DNA of 64,000 nt from contig JAVDOI010000010.1 of the NCBI GenBank assembly GCA_032191485.1, forward strand, positions 6,999,318 to 7,063,317, read 5' to 3'. This stretch comes from Leptoclinus maculatus. Its lineage: Eukaryota > Chordata > Actinopteri > Perciformes > Stichaeidae. This document shows, in pieces, positions 10,571 through 22,500 of this stretch. Position numbers and translations under genes: made by a program. The stretch's first letter is position 1. Each line of letters opens with the position of its first letter. Under the pieces are notes generated by a model that worked only from the letters and a program-made list of their open reading frames with translations, was not told where the DNA came from and did no database searches.

Positions 10571-13500
10571 ATGGCGAAGAAAAACGTAAGTATTGCATTA
10601 CTTTACTTTTATATTAACCAGGCTCCAACTAGCGCCGAGTATATTTTTCCACGCTAAACATGTTTTTAACAATATCTACAAACTAACAAGCTAACATTTG
10701 GTTAGCTTAGCTGGTGATAAACCAACGTTAGTTTTCATCAATTTTGATAAGTTTTAAGTAGTTACCCAGGGATAATAAAATACTTTCACTGGTTTAAGCC
10801 TGTCAAATGTGAGGATTTGCTGCTTATATTCACTACACGTGTTGAGGCATATGAATATATCGTCAAGCTACAGGAGCCCAGCAAATGGCCTGGTTCTCTA
10901 TTTACTTCTTACTGCGCATGTGCACCAAATAAGTTCGCTGAATTCAGGTTTCAAAATAAAACATGTATTTAATAACAAATGCAATCTGAATTAACTATCG
11001 ATAGTAAAATGCTCTCGAGAACAGCTTTCACACACACTCCAAACAGGAAGCTTGTTACCTGAAGGACGAAATGTGATGAAGAGACTGAAATAAACATTTG
11101 AATCTCCTTTCATAGTCCGTAAAATATCTGTCTCAAATACTATTGGCCTAAATCCAGCTGACTCCTCCTAGCCTTAGTCAGCTGACTCCCTCGTCGTCTC
11201 CTATTGGTCTCCGTCTGTAGCTCCTCCTTCTTGGGGTCCTCTTGGGTCCTCGCTCTATTCCTGGTGTCCTCTGTTAAAGCCCAACTTAAAATCCTGTCTA
11301 TCCCTATCGACTATTCTTACAGATTAATACATTTATTAATAATACATCCAATAATTGTCTCTTATGGTTCAACTCCTATAGTAAACATATTGTAAACACT
11401 CTCCACTAGATAAGTATTCTGGTACTTCCTGATACTTTGACACTTTTTACAAGCATATGTGCGGCATTTCCACGATGCTTCCTAAACTCATTCTAAACAT
11501 ATTACATCTCATAGATAAATATATTGCAACACTTTAACCCATCGTAACATTCTTATTATTTTGACACTTCTATTCACCATAAGAGGTGCTAATCATCATA
11601 CTAAACTAATTCTAATACTAAAATCCCACTAATTCTATCTTCAATACTGAAATCCTCCACAAATCCCCCCTAACACACTCTTCAGAGTGTGTTACCTTTA
11701 TGGTCTAAGAGTGAGTTTCCCCAACTAAACAGTAATCATCAGTCTTTAAAATTCATCCTCATCATCTATACCTAACCAATTTCCCTACATCTTTGTCTCA
11801 CTAAGCACAGTATCAATTAACCCCTGTAAAAGTCTACGAATACAACGGCATCAACAGAGGACAAGGACTGTAGCTGATGTGAGCGGCTCCTGTCGTGATG
11901 CTGGTTGGTCCAGGTAGAGGACATCTTCAGGTTTCATCCTGTACAATGAGGAATAGAAAGAACAATTTCTGAGAAGCTTGTCTGCTCACTTAACAAAAAT
12001 TATACTTAATTCAATGTATCTTTAAATCCCAATTTTACCCTATAAAACAAAAAATCCCAAAACAAACTGACAAAACAATATACAGTCAATTTTTAAAATT
12101 TCAATATCTCACCGGATGTTTTCAGAAGTCCATCTGGACTCAATCAGGTCCTCCAGAATCCCAGTGAAGATGATCAGGAACTGTGTTGTTCAGAATGAAA
12201 GTACTACAAGCAAATCCAAACATTTTGCACACCTGCTAAAATCATATTTAATGCCATTCTGTTCTGCAAGGCCATTAAACTAGTCTTATCTACCAGCTCA
12301 TGAAGTCCCACTATGGCATCACGAGTGACGTTTACAAAATGCTGCTGGTTACAGTAAATGTAATTAATCCAATCCACATCTTTATTGATTGTCGACCATC
12401 AAAAAAAATGCTGATTCGAAACCGGCTCCTACTTGATTTCTAGCTTTAAATTCATTAGACACCCCCCTTGGTACCCCTATGTCATCTATGTAAACTTCTC
12501 TAAAATGGATCTCTCATGGTCCAATCCAACTTGTTGGCACCTATGGACCTCATCCACAGCCAGCTACCTGGTAATACAATAGGAGACTGCTTTCTCCTGT
12601 CAGCAGCTGCCTCTATGTTCATCACCTGTGAAAATAAAACTCAAAACATGTTAGTTAACGTCTTTGTATCTCTTATTGGTCAGCACCAAACAATCGAAAG
12701 TCTAAATGTTAAATCAAAATTAATGAAAATTGTGAACTAAAATTAAAATAAAAAATTACAAATGTCGGATCAAAATCAACTATGCCAGTTAAAATATTGA
12801 ATCAAAATAAACAACTGTAGGATACCAATTGAATTAAAACTGGAGGTTAAAATATTGGATCAAACTAAACTTACTAAACTAAAGTTGAACTGTTGAATTG
12901 AAACTAAAATGAATAATTTAAGTTACAATTAATATTACCAATGGCTATTAAAATACTGAATCAAAACTAAGAGCAACAATCTAAGTAAATGCAAATTAAA
13001 ATATAGAGTCCAAAACAATGATATCACAAGTTTATCACCAAAAACTCACCTTATTGTAATTTATCTATCAATCTACTGGATGACTAAGTATTTGGTAGTC
13101 CTAAAGTAATTACTCCTACAAAAGATAGGTGGTGAAACGTTCTGTAGTTCTCTAATTATTTCACCTCTAGGTTTTCTGGGTAGTGGAGTTTACTGTAATT
13201 ATCATGCAATTACACCTCCAAACCGCTAGATGTCGAAGTTATCTTCTCTTCCTCTATGGTGTTTTCCTCAAAAAACTGGCGCGAAAACGAACAAAGAAGC
13301 TAATGCTACTAGCGGCTATTGTTATTAGCTTGAGCTACACGGTCAGAACGTATCCTCAGCACACACAAAGCACCGTAGTCTCAACTCTTACAATATGCCA
13401 CATTCACACACCTTCTCAAACTAGTCCTGGCCGTGGCTTCTCACCACCATACCAGATATTATAATCAATAGTCTCCTCTTTCACGATCTAAGGTAGCACC

Positions 13501-16500
13501 AGAACTGCAATCAGTCTCCAGCTTACCATATCATTCACACAACACAATGCTATCTTAGCACTGCAACCCAATGCAACGACTAAATACACAGTTTCATGTA
13601 TTGTTTCCCCTTTAGTTTTATCATAACGTAGCAGCCAGTCTCTTCGATTTAAGTAGTTTAACGCCTGTTCACTAGACCCAAAAAACGAGCAAAACAGTTC
13701 GCAGTTCGCCTAGCTCAACACTAAACCCACGAAGTCTTAACTACGCCTTCCAGTTCGCCATAGCTTACAAACTCTCTGCTACTCTTCTAAGAGCTCAACC
13801 CCACGTTAGCCACCCCTAATTGTCTAAGATACACAGTTAGTACCATGCACTATTTCCCATCATTACAATTAACTTAACGTAGCGGCCAGCCTCTGCAGTA
13901 GTCTAAACGTATGTTCACCGGACCCGAACCTCATGCACGTCCATGCGGATAATTCAGTATCGCCCAATTACACACCCTGTTCAACCCGAGATCTTGGCCC
14001 CACAAATCTATAATTTATTCCCTCCCGCACTAGAGTCATCAGTTCTTTAAGCCTAATCCTGCCCAGCAAATCACGAGGGGACCGTCGCCTTGTCCTCATG
14101 TACCTCTGAAACACAAATTTAGTCTGCCTGAAGAACCAAAGCCCAGAACTTCGACCGCTCCTCAAGCTTCTTTCTAGCTGCTTAGTTCCAATAGCTAATA
14201 CTATAGCGTGATCAATGCTACTACATCAACATCCCCCTCTCTCGGGGTTACCTGCAAATCAGGCCTCACCGGTAGGATTTCACAACAAAGAACAACGTGT
14301 AATCAAAGCACACATATGTTCCTAATTCAGCTTGCAGATGCTATTCATACAGAGTTACAACCACTTTAAAGTTAAATCAATACAGTTACCAGTTAGCTGC
14401 GGTCTCCTCCTCTGTCCAGCTTCCAGTAACGTAAATCATGCAAACACTTCCGCCTAAGGTTTCCTATAGTCTACCTAAACAGATTTCTATTAAAACGGCT
14501 CTGCTCACCTTATGTTTGCGAGTACTCCGAAAGTGTCTACCCATCTCACGTCATGTCAGCCTTCTCAGAGTCGAATATTCAAAGCCCCTAATGTCCCTTT
14601 GTCCCTTCGTGGTCGCCAAATTGTTGAGGCATATGAATATATCGTCAAGCTACAGGAGCCCAGCAAATGGCCTGGTTCTCTATTTACTTCTTACTGCGCA
14701 TGTGCACCAAATAAGTTCGCTGAATTCAGGTTTCAAAATAAAACATGTATTTAATAACAAATGCAATCTGAATTAACTATCGATAGTAAAATGCTCTCGA
14801 GAACAGCTTTCACACACACTCCAAACAGGAAGCTTGTTACCTGAAGGACGAAATGTGATGAAGAGACTGAAATAAACATTTGAATCTCCTTTCATAGTCC
14901 GTAAAATATCTGTCTCAAATACTATTGGCCTAAATCCAGCTGACTCCTCCTAGCCTTAGTCAGCTGACTCCCTCGTCGTCTCCTATTGGTCTCCGTCTGT
15001 AGCTCCTCCTTCTTGGGGTCCTCTTGGGTCCTCGCTCTATTCCTGGTGTCCTCTGTTAAAGCCCAACTTAAAATCCTGTCTATCCCTATCGACTATTCTT
15101 ACAGATTAATACATTTATTAATAATACATCCAATAATTGTCTCTTATGGTTCAACTCCTATAGTAAACATATTGTAAACACTCTCCACTAGATAAGTATT
15201 CTGGTACTTCCTGATACTTTGACACTTTTTACAAGCATATGTGCGGCATTTCCACGATGCTTCCTAAACTCATTCTAAACATATTACATCTCATAGATAA
15301 ATATATTGCAACACTTTAACCCATCGTAACATTCTTATTATTTTGACACTTCTATTCACCATAAGAGGTGCTAATCATCATACTAAACTAATTCTAATAC
15401 TAAAATCCCACTAATTCTATCTTCAATACTGAAATCCTCCACACACGTATAATTTGACTATGTGAGGGCCTGTGGGCCCTGGAACGTGGTTACGTGGGAC
15501 GTGGGGCCCTGGAACGTGGTTACGTGGGACGTGGTTATTTTCATATTCCATTACTTTAAGGCATAGTGGTAATCTTAAAAACTAATTGACAAGTTAATCA
15601 GTATTGGACATTTTTGGTTGCAGAGAACACACAGTCACGTTATTTGATTAATGTCTTTGTGTCTTTTTCAGGTTACAAGACGTAGTAAACGACAAAGCAA
15701 AGTGGACATCGGTGAAGATGTAGAAGAAGTGGACAATGTCAAAACTGGCAAGTAATTTCTTTAAAACAATTGAAAAATTACAGTAAATATGACTGTTTGG
15801 ACTCAATAATGACGATAACATTATATAATTAAATGTATTCCTGTTTCAGAAGGACAGACTGAGACTGTAACAGAGGTGGATGCTCCTAAAGAGGACCAAG
15901 TTGAACAAGGTACTGTACAAGAAAAATGCATTACACAAGATGTCCGATTACAATTCTGAGCTGTGCCAGTAACAAAGCTGCATCTTTAGATCATCAGATG
16001 GACACTGTCATTGAAGTAAAAGGAGGTACGTCCACTGTGACACTATCCTGGGACAAGAAGAACGAGGAAGGAAAAGTTGATGCTACAGAAAAGGGAACTA
16101 CTGCAAGTGATCAGATGATGGACAGTGGTAAGGATGTTTACAACAATCAAAAGTTACTATTGCATCACCTTTTTTTTATTTTTATATAATATTAGTCCTC
16201 CACTGAAAAATATTTATCATTAATTTTGCAGGTGTTATGTTGGTCTTTATGTTTTTAATCTTAAAGATCCTACTTAGTCTTCAGGTCAAAAAGAAAGCAA
16301 ATAAATCTTATTGTTTTTTCTAATCAAAGGGTATGTGTCTTGTCATTTAAGTTGCAGGTGTTATGTTAGTCTAAACACTGATGATTAGGGGTGCAATGGA
16401 TCACAAAGCTCACGGTTCGGTTCGGATCACGGTTTGGATAATTTTTCAGATCAACAAAGAAAAGGGGAGGAGACAAATATAACTTTGCTTTCCATTTATT

Positions 16501-19500
16501 AATTAAAGAACTTCAAGAAAACTTCAAGAAAAGAACTTTGGGCTATAGTCTTACATAAAAACTAAAATATTGAAGATGTCCAATTTGAAATGAAATAAAT
16601 AAATAAAAATAAAACATTCAAGAATATTCAATTCTGTTAAGTTTAAGTGCAGCATGAGGTATGTTGATACCCTCGTCCTTTGATCAATATTGAAAGAAAG
16701 AAACAGCCAGTGAACTAGCTTACACTGTTTCAACTGAACTGCTCGGCAACAACTTGGGTCTGTGTTTACTTCCTGTCAGGTTATGTCATTCAAATACACA
16801 ATAATGTTTACCATTACTGTGACATTATTTTCAAAAAGATGAGAATATCTCCATTGTCTGGGGAGAGGGTAGACCTTTCTGTGGTGACTGGGATATTAAT
16901 ATTGGGCCTGTCTAGCTTCCACTCTAATACTTCTGTCAGCACCTGCACCAGGTGTGTGTCTGTGTGACTCTCACAGAGGGGGCGTGTCTACAGCTATAGC
17001 TTTTAACCTGCTCCGTTCACGTGAACACATGCTTTATATCTGTTCATTGACACTTTGCATTGATATTCGGGGACTTGTTACTTGAAAAGGAACAGCAGCA
17101 GTAAAACTTTATTACACTGTAAAAAAAAAATGACTCAATTGATCCGCGGTTCACGAGTGATCCGAACCGTGAGGGGTGATCCGTTACACCCCTACTGATG
17201 ATGATACTCTACCTTTCTCAACTGTGAAACACTCGCCCTCTTTAGGCTTCAGTGGAGGCTGCACAACTGTTTTTCACTGTCTTTAAATCAAATCATGACA
17301 TCATCTCTTCAGCTGATGCAGTCGTCTCCACAGAGGACGCTCCCGTTGAGAGTGCAGATGCAGAGATGAAGGAAGAGGTGCAGGAATGTGGAGGTACTGC
17401 AAAAATGACACCACACAAAAGTGTCTGAGTGAGAGTGTGAGTGGTGTCAGTAACGGAGCTTCCTCTTCAGATTCTCAGATGGACATTGTCGCTGGAAGTA
17501 CAGCCGCAGTTACTGTAACAATGGAGGGAGAGAGCGATGGTGTTAAAAAGGAAACCAATGGAGGTGAACAGATGAAAAAGACACCAGGTAAGGATGGTTC
17601 CAAGAGTTAATGAGCAGTCAATGATTAAACAGCTGTGTTACGTAAAAGTTCTTTATGGTCTCTTTTCACTTTACTCACAAAAATAATCACAAGATTTTTC
17701 TCAGCAGTTTGGTCTCAAATGATGTGTAATGAGGATGAGTCTCATCCTTCTGGCACTACAGCAACACATTTAACATTGAAACTCTGAACATTCATTAAAA
17801 TACCAAACAGAAACAAATACCAACGCGGCAGATTACGTATATCTTGTAGTTGTAAAAATAAAAAAGGTGTTCTTGTGCAGCATAAAGTCTTAATGACAGG
17901 TGTCAAGTACGAAAAGTACTTTAGTTAGTTATGACGTAGTTGTAACACTTTTTTTTTTATTCGGTTGCAGCAAAAGGGAAACGGAAGGCCCCCTCTTCTG
18001 TTGAGGCCTCCCCGGCAAAGAAAACCAAGTCCCTCAATGATGGTATGAACTCAGAATAGGACAGACTGCTAAATGCTTCGTCCTGTAAGGTGCCTTATAC
18101 TCTTTCCCTCACACATTTCACTCTCTTATTTTGTTGTAGGATATTGTCTTTATGTTTGCAACCTGAACGTCTCCAAAACATTCGATGAAGTCAAAGATTC
18201 ATTAGCAAATTACTTCATGGCACAAAGTATCCTGGTTCAAGACATCCGACTACACCAGTCCAAGTGAGTATGCTGTTTAACATTTTTACTGTCGGCTCCC
18301 TTGAGGCAGGAAACCCTCTAGTAGGTGCATTAGATGTTGTTTGTCTCATCCATTTCAAAGTAATATTGCTGCTGCTTTAAATACTAAATAAACTCTGATG
18401 TAATGTTTTGCTTTTGAAGAAAATATGCCTATGTAGGTTTGGCCTCAGAGCTGGACTTGACCAAAGGTTTGACGCTAAATGGAGAAATGATGCATGATAG
18501 GCCAATGTATATCAACAAAGCAAACGTCCAAAGTGAGGAAACTCTAGCAAAAAACAGAAAAGGTAACTCGACTAAATATAATTGTTTCATCACACATTTA
18601 TTTAACTTCTATGTAACTTGCCATATTAGATAAAGGTGCAGCTTGTACTGTGTGTTATATCCACAAATTCATCGTTTAGTCTATAAAACTAAGTTACATT
18701 TCAGTTTAGTTTTTTTCATTAACTGCTAGAATAACAGATTTATGATGTAATGATCTGGGAATGTAAAACAATGAATACAAAACATATTGTCCAAGGAGGG
18801 TGATAAAGATTAAATGTCTAACTTGAGTTCTGTGCTGTGTTTAGCATACCGACGTGAGAAAAACTTGTTTCTGAAGAACGTCCCGTACACCACAACAAAA
18901 GAAGACCTTCTGAAAATCTTCCAACCGGCCGTTGATGTTATTTTTCCTGGTGGGACTGAAGGCCCAGAGAAAGGGTGAGAGACTAAAAAAACCTTCGTTA
19001 AGGTCCACTTCCTAACTATACATTGGTGTGCAAAAAGATTAAATTAGTTTTAAAAGTATTATATTTTGGAATACAATGGTTATGATGATAATCAAAAAAT
19101 CTAAACATGCATTTATTGGATATTTATAATTAATACTACTTGAAATGTTCTTATTTTTCAACAGCATGGCCTTTGTGGAGTTTGAAAACAAAATGGTTGC
19201 TCTTGATGTGTGGCAAAAAAAACAAGGAGTCGAGATTCAAGGCCGGATTGTGATTGTGGACTCTGCCCAGAAACCGGATGAAGAAGAAGGTAAATCACTG
19301 AACATTTAGGAATGTACCGTCGATGGATGACCTCATACTATAGCTATTAAATTGTTATTTAAAAAAAATCTATACATCAATCAATTAAATCTGGATTTAG
19401 CAATTTACCTGTGTTTACAAAAGATCTCTCTTCTTTCTCACAGCTCCCCCTCCAAGTAACACCTTATTTGTGAGCAATTTGCCTTTCAATGTGACAGAAG

Positions 19501-22500
19501 GAACCCTCAAGAAACTCTTTAAGACAGCTGTTAGTGTCAGCATGCCTAAACGGGATGGCAAATCAAGAGGGTAAGAACATGTACACTGATCTTTATTTTG
19601 TTTACAATGAAGAGTATTTGAAAATTCTCAAGAAACATCTGTAATCCTCTGCAGGATTGCGTTTGTCAAGTTTGCAGCTGTGGAAGATGCTGAAAAGGCC
19701 TTGGAGTCATCCAAAAACATGAAAATCGATAAAATGGTTACCAGAATACAATTCTCCAAAACGCAAGCTAAATCAAAGAGAAAAGGTGTGTAGGATTGTT
19801 CGTATCATACTGTTCATGTAGGTCTAATATTCAACAGCAAAACATACATTTCAAGTGTTTCAAAAGTCAGTTTTGTATTCATGAGTAATGAAAACAAGCG
19901 TTTTTCTTTAGTCCAACCAAAAACACTGATTGTGTTGGGCCTCGCCGAGAAGACGACCATAGAGACCCTGAAAAGTGCCTTTGAAGGGGCTGTCAGTGCA
20001 AGAGTCGTTGTAGTTAAAAAGGAAGGAGTTTCAAAAATGTGGGTAGCCTAAAGTTATCTTTTTATTGTCATAATTGTAATTGCTTCATGCTTCACACTGA
20101 CTTGTTTTATGTTACATGTTCCTCAGGATTGGCTTTGTGGATTTTGAGAGTGACGAGGACTGCAAAGCTGTCAAAGAAGCCATGGAGGACTGTGTGATAG
20201 ATGGCAGCAAAGTGAGACTGGATTATGCAACCGTCCAGGAATTAAGAGCTCCTGTGCCACCTGGTGGTGTAAAAGCTCCTCTGACACCTGGTGGTGTAAA
20301 AGCTCCTCTGACACCTGGTGGTGTAAAAGCTCCTCTGACACCTGGTGGTGTACAAGCTCCTCTGACACCTGGTGGTGTACAAGCTCCTCTGACACCTGGT
20401 GGACAGCCTGCAGGTCAGGAGGCTGGCAAGAGAAGGAAAAGAAAAGGTAACTTGACTAAATATAATTGTTTCATCACACATTTATTTAACTTCTATGTAA
20501 CTTGCCATATTAGATAAAGGTGCAGCTTGTACTGTGTGTTATATCCACAAATTCATCGTTTAGTCTATAAAACTAAGTTACATTTCAGTTTAGTTTTTTT
20601 CATTAACTGCTAGAATAACAGATTTATGATGTAATGATCTGGGAATGTAAAACAATGAATACAAAACATATTATTGTCCAAGGAGGGTGATAAAGATTAA
20701 ATGTCTAACTTGAGTTCTGTGCTGTGTTTAGCATACCAAGGTGAGAAAAACTTGTTTCTGAAGAACGTCCCGTACACCACAACAAAAGAAGACCTTCTGA
20801 AAATCTTCCAACCGGCCGTTGATGTTATTTTTCCTGGTGGGACTGAAGGCCCAGAGAAAGGGTGAGAGACTAAAAAAACCTTCGTTAAGGTCCACTTCCT
20901 AACTATACATTGGTGTGCAAAAAGATTAAATTAGTTTTAAAAGTATTATATTTTGGAATACAATGGTTATGATGATAATCAAAAAATCTAAACATGCATT
21001 TATTGGATATTTATAATTAATACTACTTGAAATGTTCTTATTTTTCAACAGCATGGCCTTTGTGATGTTTAAAAACAAATATGTTGCTCTTGATGTGTGG
21101 CAAAAAAAACAAGGAGTCGAGATTCAAGGCCAGATTGTGATTGTGGACTCTGCCCAGAAACCGGGTGAAGAAGAAGGTAAATCACTGAACATTTAGGAAT
21201 GTACCGTCGATGGATGACCTCATACTATAGCTATTAAATTGTTATTTAAAAAAAATCTATACATCAATCAATTAAATCTGGATTTAGCAATTTACCTGTG
21301 TTTACAAAAGATCTCTCTTCTTTCTCACAGCTCCCCCTCCAAGAAACACCTTATTGGTGAGCAATTTGCCTTTCAATGTGACAGAAGGAACCCTCAAGAA
21401 ACTCTTTAAGACAGCTGTTAGTGTCACCATGCCTAAATGTGATGGCAAATCAAGAGGGTAAGAACATGTACACTGATCTTTATTTTGTTTACAATGAAGA
21501 GTATTTGAAAATTCTCAAGAAACATCTGTAATCCTCTGCAGGATTGCGTTTGTCAAGTTTGCAGCTGTGGAAGATTTTGAAAAGGCCTTGGAGTCATCCA
21601 AAAACATGAAAATCGATAAAATGGTTACCAGAATACAATTCTCCAAAATGCAAGGTAAATCAGAGAGAAAAGGTGTGTAGGATTGTTCGTATCATACTGT
21701 TCATGTAGGTCTAATATTCAACAGTAAAACATACATTTCAAGTGTTTCAAAAGTCAGTTTTGTATTCATGAGTAATGAAAACAAGCGTTTTTCTTTAGTC
21801 CAACCAAAAACACTGATTGTGTTGGGCCTCGCCGAGAAGACGACCATAGAGACCCTGAAAAGTGCCTTTGAAGGGGCTGTCAGTGCAAGAGTCGTTGTAG
21901 TTGAAAGGAAAGGAGTTTGGGTAAAAATGTGGGTAGCCTAAAGTTATCTTTTTATTGTCATAATTGTAATTGCTTCATGCTTCACACTGACTTGTTTTAT
22001 GTTACATGTTCCTCAGGATTGGCTTTGTGGCTTTTGAGAGTGACGAGGACTGCAAAGCTGTCAAAGAAGCCATGGAGGACTGTGTGATAGATGGCAGCAA
22101 AGTGAGACTGGATTATGCAACCGTCAAGGAAGCAAGAGCTCCTGTGCCACCTGGTGGTGTAAAAGCTCCTCTGACACCTGGTGGTGTAAAAGCTCCTCTG
22201 ACACCTGGTGGTGTACAAGCTCCTCTGACACCTGGTGGTGTACAAGCTCCTCTGACACCTGGTGGTGTACAAGCTCCTCTGACACCTGGTGGTGTACAAG
22301 CTCCTCTGACACCTGGTGGTGTACAAGCTCCTCTGACACCTGGTGGTGTACAAGCTCCTCTGACACCTGGTGGTGTACAAGCTCCTCTGACACCTGGTGG
22401 TGTACAAGCTCCTCTGACACCTGGTGGTGTAAAAGCTCCTCTGACACCTGGTGGTGTACAAGCTCCTCTGACACCTGGTGGTGTACAAGCTCCTCTGACA

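Larger units (their letters stand above)
10840..15443 (-). mobile_element. Non-autonomous LTR retrotransposon in ncl intron 1
   Basis: Two 822-bp direct repeats flank 2960 bp of internal DNA. Outside them, cacg occurs on both sides (10836-10839 and 15444-15447) as a 4-bp target duplication. On the minus strand the LTRs begin TGTGGAGG and end CCTCAACA. A tRNA primer site lies next to the right LTR, and a G-rich tract (AGGGGGGATT) precedes the left one. This fixes the orientation as minus. The interior has no gag, protease or RT frame, only short ORFs. It therefore resembles a large non-coding derivative needing enzymes in trans. The LTRs look identical by eye, implying recent insertion. Confidence 0.88.

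Noticed and set aside
12516..14165. Short ORFs in the LTR element as gag or pol remains
   Set aside because: None shows a zinc knuckle, protease or RT motif, and they lie on both strands.
17195..17215. C/D box snoRNA in a nucleolin intron (ctgatgatgatact)
   Set aside because: Nucleolin introns host snoRNAs in mammals, so I looked. The C-box-like motif here is the hAT target duplication, and I found no matching D box or terminal stem. The tatgatgataat motif at about 19080 also lacks a D box.
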